A DNA stretch of 64,000 nt from Streptomyces sp. NBC_01304 (GCF_035975855.1 NZ_CP109055.1:9548001-9612000), one strand, 5' to 3'. Positions 35,673-44,763 are shown, numbered from the stretch's first letter. Numbers and translations: made by a program. Notes: generated by a model from the sequence alone, not told the origin.

Positions 35673-35710
35673 CGGAATCGCGACCAGAACCAATTTCGTG
35701 ATCGCTCACA
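35673..35710 (-). repeat. Solitary terminal repeat of the ISL3-type element
   Basis: These 38 bases match, with only a few differences, the right end of the ISL3-family element at 61469-61506 (core GAACCAATTTCGTGATCGCT). No transposase or second end lies nearby. It marks an old insertion or deletion, and it supplies the stop codon of the truncated regulator gene beside it. Confidence 0.85.
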
Positions 35711-35939
35711 CGAACGATCGGCCCCAGCTTGCGGTATGGGCTGCGTCTATCTGCATGAACGCCTTCCGGCTCAGACAACCGGCCTGTTCGAGGTCGGCCA
35801 CGATGCGCTGGGCAGTGCGTTCGGTGATCCGGCAGGCGGCTGCGACCTCCCGCAGCCGCGCGGTCGGCACCTGGGCGATGGTCAGCAGCACCTGGGCGTG
35901 GTTGGTCAGGAAGAACCATCGCGAATCCTGGTGATCCAT
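35706..35939 (-). pseudogene. Truncated winged-helix regulator
   Basis: The first 50 residues (MDHQDSRWFFLTNHAQVLLT, RITERTAQRIVADLEQAGCL) match the regulator at 16750-17124. The wing and C-terminus are missing: after LSRK the sequence is unrelated and ends in a TGA belonging to the solitary ISL3-type repeat. Confidence 0.75.
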
Positions 35940-36123
35940 GCTGGTCGATGCTTTCCCCCTGGTGCTGATGACTCACTGTGGTGCCGGGCCGCATGAGCAT
36001 CATGCCGAAAACATCTGCTGTTGAGTACCACACAGCGACCAGACGACACACACCCGGCGACGGCCTGTCCGTCTGTCAACGCCAAGTTCTGGAACGGAGG
36101 GACTGCCTGCCCCGGTGGGGCGG

Positions 36124-36340
36124 TCAGACTCTGGTCAGGGCGGCGATGGCGGTGTCCTGCCGGTCTGCCCAGGATTCCAAGGCGGTGCGGCAGGTGTAGT
36201 CGAGGTGGCGCAGTTGTGAGAGGTCGAATTCGATGGGCCGGCGCCTTCATCTCGTTGTCGGCCTGCCAGGTGCCGAGGATCTGACGGGCTCGCTCGGCGA
36301 CGTCGTGTTCGGGCTCCGGCCGGGTCAGGGTGGGGGTCAC
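36124..36340 (-). pseudogene. Small hypothetical gene with one frameshift
   Basis: The frame MTPTLTRPEPEHDVAERARQ to NEMKAPAH continues one base out of register as EFDLSQLRHLDYTCRTALES to IAALTRV, stop at 36124-36126. A one-base insertion near 36225 explains it. The protein would have about 73 residues; family unknown. Confidence 0.5.
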
Positions 36341-36369
36341 AACTTCCTCCAGGTGAGCGGTCGTTCACC

Positions 36370-36477
36370 ATGACCACCACGCTCGGCGATGCCGCCTCCG
36401 AGCTCGGCGGCGGGCATGCCCGTCACCTCGCCGTCCGCTACCTCACCGGCGACGTGAAGGGGTGGGGGTCCCAGTAG
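36370..36477 (+). CDS. Possible 35-residue fragment
   Basis: A short frame reading MTTTLGDAASELGGGHARHL and ending GDVKGWGSQ has a coding-like composition but no strong ribosome site. It may be the start of a deleted gene. Confidence 0.25.
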   Translation: MTTTLGDAASELGGGHARHLAVRYLTGDVKGWGSQ

Positions 36478-36516
36478 TCCTCGCCGAAAAAACTACGCTA
36501 AGAACTGAGCCCCAGG

Positions 36517-36800
36517 TCAGGCCGTGGGCTCCAGAGTGGCTGTGGCTGTCTGCTCGTCGTGTTCGCGCAGCATCCGCATGACGGTGGCCGGGGCGGGGTG
36601 CCGGCCACGTTTCTTTCCGGTGCGGATGACAAGGCGGGAGGCGATCTCGCGTAGCGAGAGATGTTCCTCGTCGCGCAGCCGGAGCGCGGTGGCGAGCATG
36701 TCCTCGTCGGTGACCTTCGTACCGCCGATGGCCTTGCCGTTGGTGCGGGCGGTCTCCTGGCCTTCGAGGGTCTTGTCGCGGATGTAGGCCCAGTTCTCGT
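36517..36800 (-). pseudogene. C-terminal relic of a second serine recombinase
   Basis: The sequence from AYIRDKTLEGQETARTNGKA to the stop after TATATLEPTA matches the C-terminal helix-turn-helix region of Streptomyces serine recombinases (LSLREIASRLVI, HPAPATVMRMLREHDEQ). The catalytic N-terminal domain is absent. It lies just after the end of the other recombinase gene. Confidence 0.7.
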
Positions 36801-37832
36801 ATAGCTGCCGCCAAGTGGCGAGTAACACTGAGTAGCTACACGGGGCTTCGGCCCCGCTGCTGAAGGGCGGCGAAGTCGTCGCGGGCCGACTCGATGGCTT
36901 CGGGGTATGCGCGGGCCTTCTCGTGTTCGGCGAGGGCCCCGGTAGATGCTGGCGACGGATGGGCTCTGCCCCTTGCGTTTGCCGGTGGGGATGATCAGGT
37001 CGGGCTGGATCTGCTCGACGGACTCGCCGAGCGCTTTGCGCCGCAGCACGGTGTGCAGCATGTCGTCGGTGATGACCGGGGGCCGGCCGCCGTACTTGCC
37101 CTTGCGGGCCGCGGTGTCGAGCCCTTCCAGCGTCGACTCGCGGATGGTCTCCCGCTCGGTCTCCGCCATCGCCGCGAAGAAGCCGAACAGGAGCTTGCCC
37201 GGCCCGGTGGGGTCGTAGATGCCGGGCAGCGGTCCGGCGAGCATCTCCAGCACCAGGCCGTGCTCGGTCAGATGGTCGGCCAGCGCGGTGAGCTCGGCCG
37301 CGTCCCGCCCCAGCCTCTTCATCTCGTACACCGTGAACAGGACCCGGCAGTGCGGCGCGTGGGCCTTGATCTCTCGGGCGGTCTTGAGGGCCTCCTCGAA
37401 GGCGGGGCGGACCTTGATACGGGTGCTGATCTTCTCGCTGAAGATCTTGTCTCGCTCGATGCCGTGCTTGGCGAGCGCGTCCAGCTGTGAGTCGAGTTCC
37501 TGCCCGAGCGTGGAGCAACGCGCGTAGCCGATGCGGATGTCCGCGCTCGGCAGGTCCGGGTCGACGGCCGCGGGCACCGGAGCCCCGGGCCGCCAGGGCT
37601 GGCCGGGCCCGCGGTCGGCCGGTGTCTGCACCCGCAGTTCCTTCGCGAGCTTCGGCACCTTGGTGAAGCGGCCGGTGTGGTAGGCGCTGGCGACCGCGTC
37701 GGAGCGCGAGCGGCACGGCGAGCCGGGAGCCGCCTTGCACTTGGGGCACGGATGGCGTTCGACTAAGGCTTGTCCCGTAACTGATCTTGGAGTCGCGAGG
37801 GGGCAAGGTCGGCTACTGTGCCGCCTGTTCGT

Positions 37833-38600
37833 CTATCCGCCGAGGGTGAGGTTGTGTAGACGGGCGATGCCGAGCATCGCGTGATGAACGCCGTTGCCCT
37901 TGAGTCGGCAGTCACGCAGGATCTTCCAGCCCTTCATGCGGGCGAAGGTGTGCTCGACGCGGGCCCGGACCTGCTTGTGAGAGCGATTGTGTTCGTTCTT
38001 CCAGGCCGGGAGTTCTTCGCCCTTGCGGCGGCGGTGCGGGATGACCAGCCCGGTTCCTTGGTAGCCGCCGTCGGCGATGGTCGTAGTGTTGCCGACGGCG
38101 GCCTGGGCGCCGGACTCGGCCCATCCGCGGGCGTCGTGACGGTTGCCCGGCAGCGGCCGGCCGACCACCACGACCAGGCGGGTGTCGGCGTCGATGACCA
38201 CCTGATGAGCCGTGGAGTAGCGATAGTTTTTCGATTGCTCGGCCACCGTGTGGTCGCGGGTGGGCACCAGGGTGCCGTCCACGATCAGCACGGTGTCCTT
38301 GCGGAACCGCTGGCGCGGCCGTATCGCCAGGAGCGGGCCGAGGTGGGCGATGATGCGGTCTGCCGACGATTTCGAAACGCCGAACAGCGGTGCAAGTTGC
38401 CTCAGCGTCAGGTTCGTTCGCCAGTACGCGGTAAGCAGGAGTACCCGGTCGGCCAGGGGAAGTCCCCAGGGCCGGCCCGTGCGAGCGTCGTCGACGCCTT
38501 CACGCCGGAGCGCGCTCACCAGCTTGCCGAAGGAGCGCGGACTCAACCCACTGAAGGGGCCTATCCAGGACGGTTCCGCTGCGGTGATCACGTGAGACAC
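37833..38600 (-). CDS. IS5-family transposase
   Basis: The 255-residue transposase has an N-terminal helix-turn-helix domain (LRQLAPLFGVSKSSADRIIA) and the catalytic residues in VLIVDGTLVPT, TIADGGYQGTG and RARVEHTFARMKGWK. It is a single unbroken frame ending HNLTLGG. It should be functional. Confidence 0.93.
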   Translation of the reverse strand: MSHVITAAEPSWIGPFSGLSPRSFGKLVSALRREGVDDARTGRPWGLPLADRVLLLTAYWRTNLTLRQLAPLFGVSKSSADRIIAHLGPLLAIRPRQRFRKDTVLIVDGTLVPTRDHTVAEQSKNYRYSTAHQVVIDADTRLVVVVGRPLPGNRHDARGWAESGAQAAVGNTTTIADGGYQGTGLVIPHRRRKGEELPAWKNEHNRSHKQVRARVEHTFARMKGWKILRDCRLKGNGVHHAMLGIARLHNLTLGG

Positions 38601-38635
38601 GCGGCGAGGATCTCACCACGTGCCAGTGGCGCATG

Positions 38636-38980
38636 TCAGTCCTGCGAGTCGGTCTCCCCGAGCAGGGCCCGCAAGCGCCTCACCTCGGCGATCAGGCGGG
38701 GTACGTCGTGGCGTGCCCCCGCGATGAAGTCGAGATCCGCATCCAACTGACGATCAGGGCCGAGCACTTGCCGAGCGCCCACGATCCGGCGGACATAGAT
38801 CTCATCATCTTGCTCTGCAAGGTCAGGATCGACCTGGATGAAGCTCTCGCCACCTGTCGCTCCGCGCGTCTCCAGCCAGGGAACCCAAGGTCCCGGCGAC
38901 GCGGCATCAGCCCGCTCGGTCATCGCATCAAGGTCAGCTTCGGAGAGTGGTTCGTCCATGGACATGTCCAGATCATTCAT
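38636..38980 (-). CDS. Passenger protein inside the IS5 element, unknown function
   Basis: The acidic protein of about 110 residues (containing LSEADLDAMTERADAASPGP, then GESFIQVDPDLAEQDDEIYV and HDVPRLIAEVRRLRALLGE) is encoded upstream of the transposase on the same strand and within the inverted repeats. Similar short proteins occur widely in Streptomyces, so the element may have picked it up. The start is uncertain (38965, 38980 or 39001). Confidence 0.7.
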   Translation of the reverse strand: MNDLDMSMDEPLSEADLDAMTERADAASPGPWVPWLETRGATGGESFIQVDPDLAEQDDEIYVRRIVGARQVLGPDRQLDADLDFIAGARHDVPRLIAEVRRLRALLGETDSQD

Positions 38981-39125
38981 CCCGAGCAACCCGCAGTCCA
39001 TAGAACAGAACTGACACCTCAGCAGTCGCTTGCGTTACGGGACAAGCCTTAGATCGGCTTCCGACCCGGGGGGCGAGGAAGGTTCTTGAGGGTCCGTCAT
39101 GAGTCCGGATTTTCGCACAACTCAA

Positions 39126-39175
39126 GTCGCAGAACTGCCCTCCCGGCACTTTTGAGCGACAACGGATTCTGCGAC
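39126..39175. promoter_or_regulatory. Palindromic site upstream of the serine recombinase
   Basis: GTCGCAGAA (39126-39134) and TTCTGCGAC (39167-39175) are exact complements 32 bases apart, 26 bases upstream of the recombinase start. Resolvases bind such paired half-sites (res), so this is a candidate recombination site and autoregulatory operator. Confidence 0.5.
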
Positions 39176-39246
39176 CCGATCCGGTTCTGAGTGACCTCCG
39201 GACTCTCCTTTTTGATCTTGCTCGGGCAAAGGAACGTTTTCGAGAA

Positions 39247-39441
39247 TCACTCGGTGTCGGGGGCGATGTCGCTCGGGTGTTTCCCCGTGAGCTCCCACTC
39301 CAGCATCCGCATCCGCTCGACCTGCCGACGCGCAACGGAGGCCATTCCGGGGTTGAACTCGCGGTCGGGGTCGATGTCCACGGCGTCGAAGTACGCGTCG
39401 ATCCGGCTCACATCGCCCGTCGTGACGAACGATTCTGACAC
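39247..39441 (-). CDS. Small hypothetical protein
   Basis: The 64-residue acidic protein (VSESFVTTGDVSRIDAYFDA to ELTGKHPSDIAPDTE) starts at GTG and has strong coding character (third-position G/C). It lies between the recombinase region and the frameshifted SDR gene. No family recognised. Confidence 0.55.
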   Translation of the reverse strand: MSESFVTTGDVSRIDAYFDAVDIDPDREFNPGMASVARRQVERMRMLEWELTGKHPSDIAPDTE

Positions 39442-39451
39442 TCGGCTCGGA

Positions 39452-40235
39452 TTACGACGGGGTCGGAATTCCAGCTGTCAGGGCTCCGTCCACTGCCATG
39501 GCGTGACCGGTGATGAAGGAGGCCGCGTCGGAGCAGAGCCATATCACTGACTCGGCGATTTCGGCCGGGGTGCCGAGTCGTTGCACAGGGTTCATCCTGC
39601 CCGCTGCGTCCTCGGTCAGCGCGCCTTCTCTGATGGCATGGTCGAGCATGGCGGTCCGAATCACACCGGGACACACGGCATTGATACGAATTCCACTGGT
39701 CGCGTACTCGAGCGCCGCGGATTTGGTGAGTCCTACGACCCCGTGCTTGGCCGCGACGTAGGCAGCCAAACCCACGGAGAATCCGGTAAGGCCGGCAGCT
39801 GACGAGATATTGACGATGGCTCCTGAGTCTTGTTGGAGCATCTGCCGCACTTCATGCTTCAGGCAGAGCCAGACGCCTTTGAGGTCCACGTTGATGACCT
39901 GCTCCCAGTTCGCTTCGGAGCACTCATGCAATGGGCCTGCCATCCCATCAATGCCAGCGTTGTTGACCGCGCAGTCGAGTCGGCCGAACCGCTGAACTGT
40001 GGCCGACACTGCCGCCTCGACATCGTGCGCGGAAGGTGACGTCCGCACAGGCGAAGAACGCCTCTCCACCCTTTCCCGTGAGGGAGGACACCAAGTCCTT
40101 CCCGGCCTTTTCGTCAATGTCGACGACAGTGACCTTTGCACACGCAGCGACAAATGCATCAGCCGTCGCAGCACCGATTCCCGACGCCGCGCCGGTGATT
40201 AAGGCAACCTTGCCTCGAAGATTTCCTGGATTCAT
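39452..40235 (-). pseudogene. Short-chain dehydrogenase/reductase with one frameshift
   Basis: The N-terminal part (ATG 40235, MNPGNLRGKVALITGAASGI, cofactor motif TGAASGIG) reads to ACADVT. An extra T near 40039 then shifts the frame, which resumes as SAHDVEAAVSATVQRFGRLD and contains NNAG, SSAAG and the catalytic YVAAK. It ends with the usual SDR tail (VDGALTAGIPTPS). It would oxidise or reduce an alcohol/ketone with NAD(P). Located downstream of the terpenoid cluster in the same direction, it could have been a tailoring enzyme. Confidence 0.8.
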
Positions 40236-40361
40236 CACAACCCTCTCCAATCGGGAGCATATAGTGCTGGGTCGAGCACACCATTTTCTTATAGTGCAAC
40301 GACGACGATGGCGCCGCCCTGGCGCTGATCGCGCATTTCCCGGACATCAGCCAAGCCCGGA

Positions 40362-41309
40362 TCAAGCATGGGCTCGCGTGCCGTCGGTGACAGCGCGGAC
40401 GAACGCACCGATCTCCTCAATTGCTCGGCGCCCTTCGGCCACGACGTCGGCGAAGAGCTGGAAAACGTGCACCTGGTCCTGCCAGATCTGCAGCCGAACG
40501 CCGACACTCGCCCGGGCCAAACGCTCACTCATCAGCTCCGCGTCACTGCGCAGCACTTCGAGGGAGCCAACCTGGATGAGTGTCGGCGGTAGCGCCGCCA
40601 GGTCTGCCTCCAGGAGCCGCAGGAAGGGACTGTGGTCGGCGGACAGCAACCGGGCCACTTTCCACAGCAGTTGCACGGGCAGGTACGGGTCGCTGCTCGC
40701 ATTGGGATGGTCCGCGCTGTACAGGCACTCCAGGTCGACCCACGGTGACATCACCGCGATACCGGCCGGGACGGGTAGGTCCTCGTGGGCTGCGGCAAGT
40801 GCCGTCGCGAAGGCCAGACAGCCGCCGGCCGAATCTCCAGCGAACACCACTTGGTCGGCGCCGAACCCGCGGTCCAGAAGCATCCGGTAGGCCTCCAGGC
40901 AGTCCTCCACCGACGTGCCGAGGCCGACCGCGGGCAGCTTGCGGTAGGCGACGGAGAGGACCGGCCCGTCGACGGCCACGGAGACACGGGCGACCAACTG
41001 ACGGTATGTACGCAGCCCTCCGCAGAAGAAGCAGCCACCGTGAAAGTAGAGGATCACTCGGCCGGAGGCGTAAACGCGCGGACCCCGCACCAGCTCTGCT
41101 GCGAAGCGAGCGAAGGGGACCGATTGCGTCCGGGTACCCCGCGGGGGCCGCAGAGCGAGTCCGGCATAGTCGGACAGATGCGCGAAGCGCAGCATGCGTG
41201 GAGTGAGCCGGGTGCGGTTGAGCACCGGCCGTGCCGTGCGCCGCAACATTGGGCCGAGCATCCGGGCACCCCGGCCGGCACCTGGAATCATCTCCATATG
41301 AGGGTTCAT
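40362..41309 (-). CDS. Alpha/beta-hydrolase of the hormone-sensitive-lipase type
   Basis: The 315-residue protein has the oxyanion-hole motif HGG (YFHGGCFFCGG, residues 90-92), the nucleophile in GDSAGG (Ser160), and late residues in the positions of the Asp (LRSDAEL) and His (DQVHVFQLF) of the triad. It should hydrolyse esters or lactones. The ATG at 41309 has GGAGG upstream. It begins 43 bases after the HMG-CoA synthase stop on the same strand, so it may be the last gene of the mevalonate operon and act on the pathway product. Confidence 0.88.
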   Translation of the reverse strand: MNPHMEMIPGAGRGARMLGPMLRRTARPVLNRTRLTPRMLRFAHLSDYAGLALRPPRGTRTQSVPFARFAAELVRGPRVYASGRVILYFHGGCFFCGGLRTYRQLVARVSVAVDGPVLSVAYRKLPAVGLGTSVEDCLEAYRMLLDRGFGADQVVFAGDSAGGCLAFATALAAAHEDLPVPAGIAVMSPWVDLECLYSADHPNASSDPYLPVQLLWKVARLLSADHSPFLRLLEADLAALPPTLIQVGSLEVLRSDAELMSERLARASVGVRLQIWQDQVHVFQLFADVVAEGRRAIEEIGAFVRAVTDGTRAHA

Positions 41310-41352
41310 GTGTCCTCCAATCAGGCGGGTGCCATCTCCGTGACCAGCAAGT

Positions 41353-42600
41353 TCAAGATGGCGGATCTTCAGTAGGCCGTAGCGCTTGGAGCGCAGGGAC
41401 CACAGCAGGGATCCGAGGCGCCCTCTGGTACTGCCGTTGGTGGTGCCGGATTCCGGCGAGGCGGTAGCGGCCGAGTGTCTGGCGGATCACCTCGTGGGGC
41501 GTGCCGTCGGTGGGCAGGGCGCGGGCGCGCAGGTTGCGGTAGGTGTCGTAGCTGATCGGCTCGCGTCGGGCGATGCGCGTGCGGTGGCTGTCGGTGCGCA
41601 GGTGGGTGCGGTAGTTGGGGCTGACGGTGCCGGTGAAGAATTCGGCGACGCTGCCCGAGCCGTAGCTGAAGAACCCGATGGCGTCGCCGCCGAGCTCGGT
41701 ATCGCTGTCGAGGAGGGCGAGGAGAGCGAGGTACATGGACGCGGTGTAGCTGTTGCCGATCACCTGGTTGTAGGTGGTGGTGGGTGCGACTGCCTCGTCG
41801 GTGGTGTGGAGAGGGGCCACGATGCCTGCGGTTCGCTCGAGTCGCCGGTGGGCTTTGTGTGCCATGCGCGTGAAGGGCTGGTGATAGCAGACCGTGCGGA
41901 GCTTCTCGAAGGGCAGTCCGCCGTGCGCCTGGTAGTCGTGCCAGGCGCCGTCGACGGCGTCCAGGTAGGTGTCGAGGGACAACTTGGCGTCGACGAGTGC
42001 GGTGGCGCGGTAGTTGGGACGCCAGAAGTCCATGACGTCGCGGGTGAACAACCCGGAGGGGGCGTGAAGTTCGACGAGTTCGGGAGCGGCAGTGATGAGC
42101 ATGGCTGCCGCAGCGGCTCCCTGGGTGGCTTCGCCGGGGCTGTCGAGGTCGTAGCGGGCGATGTCGCTGGCCAGGACGAGCACCTGCTGGGTGGGGTCGC
42201 TGCGCACCAGGGCACATGCGAGTTGGAGGGCGGCGGTGGCGCCGTAGCAGGCTTGCTTGAGTTCGACGACGCGGATGTGTGGGGGCAGGCCGAGCAGGGA
42301 GTGGACGTATACGCCGGCGGCCTTGGACTGGTCGATGCCGGTCTCGGTGGCGAAGAGGATGGTACGGATCCTGTCGCTGCCGTGGCGTTCGATGAGCAGT
42401 GCGGCCGCGTCGGCCGCCATGGTGACGATGTCTTCGTCCTGGGCGGGGATGCTCATGGCCGTCTGTCCGATGCCGTGGTGGTACTTGGCCACGGGCGCGC
42501 CGGTGTGGCGGGCGAGTTCCTCGTGGGTGAGACAGAGGCTCGTGGTGGCGAAGGTGAGGTCGTGGATGCCGACAATCACCTCGGTGGGGTCAGTGGGCAT
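41353..42600 (-). CDS. mvaS: Hydroxymethylglutaryl-CoA synthase
   Basis: The 415-residue enzyme condenses acetoacetyl-CoA and acetyl-CoA to HMG-CoA. The catalytic residues are Glu86 (FATETGID), Cys118 (KQACYGAT) and His240 (VCYHQPF). Its ATG overlaps the end of the HMG-CoA reductase gene by 11 bases. The last 25 residues are arginine- and proline-rich and less conserved. It is the sixth gene of a contiguous mevalonate operon. The order kinase, decarboxylase, phosphomevalonate kinase, isomerase, reductase, synthase is the one known from terpenoid-producing Streptomyces. Confidence 0.96.
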   Translation of the reverse strand: MPTDPTEVIVGIHDLTFATTSLCLTHEELARHTGAPVAKYHHGIGQTAMSIPAQDEDIVTMAADAAALLIERHGSDRIRTILFATETGIDQSKAAGVYVHSLLGLPPHIRVVELKQACYGATAALQLACALVRSDPTQQVLVLASDIARYDLDSPGEATQGAAAAAMLITAAPELVELHAPSGLFTRDVMDFWRPNYRATALVDAKLSLDTYLDAVDGAWHDYQAHGGLPFEKLRTVCYHQPFTRMAHKAHRRLERTAGIVAPLHTTDEAVAPTTTYNQVIGNSYTASMYLALLALLDSDTELGGDAIGFFSYGSGSVAEFFTGTVSPNYRTHLRTDSHRTRIARREPISYDTYRNLRARALPTDGTPHEVIRQTLGRYRLAGIRHHQRQYQRAPRIPAVVPALQALRPTEDPPS

Positions 42601-43687
42601 GGGGTGCTCCGTTGAAGCGCTCGAGACGGGTGTGGGCGTGCATGAGTTCGCCGGGGTTGGTCTGGGCGGCCATCAAGGAGAGCTCGCCGCACAGGACGGT
42701 GGCCGCGGCCAGTGCTGCGAGGCGGCGGGCGTTGTCGCCGACCGGACGCTCCGCGCGGCAGCCGAGCCGGGCGAGGGCGTCTTCGACGGTGGGGAGGCCT
42801 TTCCCGCTGCCGACCGTGCCGACGATCAGGTTCGGCAGGGTGCAGGAGAAGTACAGGTCCCCGTCACGGTCTGCCGCGTAGGTGATGCCTTGAGAGCCTT
42901 CGACGATGTTGGCGGCGTCCTGCCCGGTGGCCAGGTAGAAGGCGAGCAGCATGTTGGCGTAGTGGGCGTTGGCCGAGCGGATGCCGCCGGCCAACAGGGT
43001 GCCCACCAGGTTCTTGGTGACGTTGAGGTGGGCGATCTTCGCAGCGGTGGTGCGCAGCCGGTCGGCGACGATCTGCCCGGGGATGAGGATCTCGGCGGTG
43101 ACGTTCTTGCCGCGGCCGAGGATGCCATTGACGGCGGTGGCCTTCTTGTCAGTGCAGTAGTTGGCGGAGATCGACCCGTAGCCGACGTTCGGTAGGTGGG
43201 CCAGCAGGTGGGTGAGGAGGGCGTCGGCGGCGAGGGTGGCCATGTTGTGGCCGGAGGCATCGCCGGTGGCGAACTCGAAGCGTACGTACAGCAGGGGTCC
43301 GGTGATCTCGTGGCGTACCGAGAGGAGTTCGGCGAAGCGGCTGGTGGTGCGGGTGAGGGCACGCAGCTCTTCGAGGCGGCCGTCCAGGGCACATGCCGCG
43401 GCGTGTGCGGCTTGGGCGTCGGTCGCTTCGAGGAGGACGGAGCGGGTCATACGTTCGTCGACGAGGGTCGCGCGGATTCCGCCGTCGACCATACGGGAGA
43501 TGCGGGCTCCGCGGGCGACCGACGGCCACAGCGGGGATTCGTAGGTGGCCAGCGGTACGCGGGTTTCGCCGGTGGCGGCATTGCCGCTGATGCGCAGCGG
43601 GCCCACCCAGCGGGTGGGAACGGGGGTGGCGCCATCCGGGGCGGTGACCGCCGCGGTGACGTGGGTGGGGCCGGTCCGGGTGGTCAC
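42590..43687 (-). CDS. Hydroxymethylglutaryl-CoA reductase (class I type)
   Basis: The 365-residue protein reduces HMG-CoA to mevalonate with NADPH. Visible family blocks include FATGDASGHNMA, the catalytic lysine in CTDKKATAVN, HYANMLLAFYLATGQDAANI and GTVGSGKGLPT. There is no membrane domain, so it is soluble as in other bacterial cluster enzymes. The GTG start overlaps the stop of the isomerase gene (GTGA). Long frames extending upstream in this reading frame are antisense-like shadows. Confidence 0.95.
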   Translation of the reverse strand: MTTRTGPTHVTAAVTAPDGATPVPTRWVGPLRISGNAATGETRVPLATYESPLWPSVARGARISRMVDGGIRATLVDERMTRSVLLEATDAQAAHAAACALDGRLEELRALTRTTSRFAELLSVRHEITGPLLYVRFEFATGDASGHNMATLAADALLTHLLAHLPNVGYGSISANYCTDKKATAVNGILGRGKNVTAEILIPGQIVADRLRTTAAKIAHLNVTKNLVGTLLAGGIRSANAHYANMLLAFYLATGQDAANIVEGSQGITYAADRDGDLYFSCTLPNLIVGTVGSGKGLPTVEDALARLGCRAERPVGDNARRLAALAAATVLCGELSLMAAQTNPGELMHAHTRLERFNGAPHAH

Positions 43688-44763
43688 TGGCTGTCCTCCT
43701 TGGGCTGCGGCAGCGGGATCTCGCGGTGGTCGCAGAACTCGCGCAGGGCGCCGCTGACCTGTATGTCGGCGAGGTCGGCGAGGTCGGCGGGGGAGTGGGC
43801 GCCGAGGATGGTCATCAGTGCGGTCAATTGCTCGAGCCAGGTGGTCAGTTCGTCGACGAGTGCGGCGAGCCCGTCGTTGACGAGAGTGGCGAGGAAGGGG
43901 CCCGAGGCGCCGACCGCACGAGCGCCGAGGGCGAGGGCGCGGGCCACGTCCAGGGGGTGGCGTACACCGCCGGAGGCCAGCAGCGGGAGCCCTTTGCCGT
44001 GGGCGTCCAGGAGGGCGGCGGGGGTGCTCAGGCCCCAGCCTTCGAGGTAGGCGTAGTCGGCGTGCGGGCGCCGGCCGTTCTCGATGCGGGCGAAGTCGGT
44101 GCCGCCGCGGCCGGCCACATCGGCGACAGCCACACCGAGACCGGCGAGCCGGGCGACGGTGCGGCCGCTCAGACCGAAACCAACTTCCTTGACGATGACC
44201 GGCACATCCAGGGCCTGCGCGATGGCCTCGATGGCGGCGGGCCAGTGCCCGAAAGACCGGTCGCCTTCCGGCATCACGATCTCCTGGACGGCATTGAGGT
44301 GGATCTGCAGGGCGTCGGCGTCCAGGAGTCCGACGGCGCGGCGGGCCTGCTCGGGCGTGGCATTGGCGTTGACGTTGGCCATCACGAAGCCGTCCGGGTG
44401 CTGCTTGCGTACCGGGGTGAAGGTGTCGGCGCACGCGGGGTCTTTGAGGAAGGGGCTCATCGAACCGGTGGCGATGGCCAGGCCTGTCTCGCGGGCGGCG
44501 ATGGCCAGGTCGCGGTTGATCTCGCCGGTCTTGCGGCTGCCGCCGGTCATGGCGTTGATGTACAGCGGCACGGGCCACGTCCAGCCGGCGAACGAGGTGC
44601 GCAGGCTTACCCGGTCGCGGTCGGTGCCGGCCAGAGCGTGGTGCGTGAAGTGGACGTCATCGAAACCGCCGACCTGTTGGGCGGGGGCGTGTTGGCCGGC
44701 TGGTGATGTCTGGTGCTGGGCCACGGCCAGGCGGACGTGGTCGTCCTTGCGTGTCGCGGTCAT
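43684..44763 (-). CDS. fni: Type 2 isopentenyl-diphosphate isomerase (FMN-dependent)
   Basis: The 359-residue flavoprotein interconverts IPP and DMAPP. It starts MTATRKDDHVRLAVAQH (RKDDH motif) and contains NAMTGGSRKTGEINRDLA, ATGSMSPFL, HLNAVQEIVMPEGDRSF, VIVKEVGFG and LLASGGVRHPLDVARALALG, all features of the FMN-binding TIM barrel. Its ATG overlaps the phosphomevalonate kinase stop (ATGA). Type 2 enzymes are typical of mevalonate clusters in Streptomyces. Confidence 0.96.
   Translation of the reverse strand: MTATRKDDHVRLAVAQHQTSPAGQHAPAQQVGGFDDVHFTHHALAGTDRDRVSLRTSFAGWTWPVPLYINAMTGGSRKTGEINRDLAIAARETGLAIATGSMSPFLKDPACADTFTPVRKQHPDGFVMANVNANATPEQARRAVGLLDADALQIHLNAVQEIVMPEGDRSFGHWPAAIEAIAQALDVPVIVKEVGFGLSGRTVARLAGLGVAVADVAGRGGTDFARIENGRRPHADYAYLEGWGLSTPAALLDAHGKGLPLLASGGVRHPLDVARALALGARAVGASGPFLATLVNDGLAALVDELTTWLEQLTALMTILGAHSPADLADLADIQVSGALREFCDHREIPLPQPKEDSQ

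Larger units (their letters stand above)
37765..39050 (-). mobile_element. IS5-family element carrying a passenger gene
   Basis: AAGGCTTGTCCCGTAAC at 37765-37781 is exactly mirrored at 39034-39050, and TA flanks both ends. It is about 1.29 kb and contains a transposase gene and a second gene of no obvious transposition role. It sits between codons 16 and 17 of the recombinase gene. Confidence 0.9.
36836..39100 (-). pseudogene. Resolvase-type serine recombinase split by an IS5 element and frameshifted
   Basis: The gene starts at ATG 39100 (MTDPQEPSSPPGSEAD), is interrupted by the IS5 element, and resumes at 37762 as LVERHPCPKCKAAPGSPCRS, a CPxC-type N-terminal extension. The catalytic domain follows (RIGYARCSTLGQELDSQLDA with the nucleophile Ser; MKRLGRDAAELTAL), and then the resolvase helix-turn-helix. 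An extra G near 36937 breaks the last 35 codons (ASIYR-ALAEHEKARAYPEA to RGRSPV). A palindromic site lies just upstream of the start. It was probably a transposon resolvase. Confidence 0.82.

Noticed and set aside
39948..40250. Two overlapping SDR-like frames as two separate genes
   Set aside because: They are the N- and C-terminal parts of one short-chain dehydrogenase joined by a single-base shift.
42590..44578. 662-codon frame covering HMG-CoA reductase and beyond
   Set aside because: The part upstream of GTG 43687 is an out-of-frame shadow of the type 2 isomerase gene. The GTGA overlap defines the true start.
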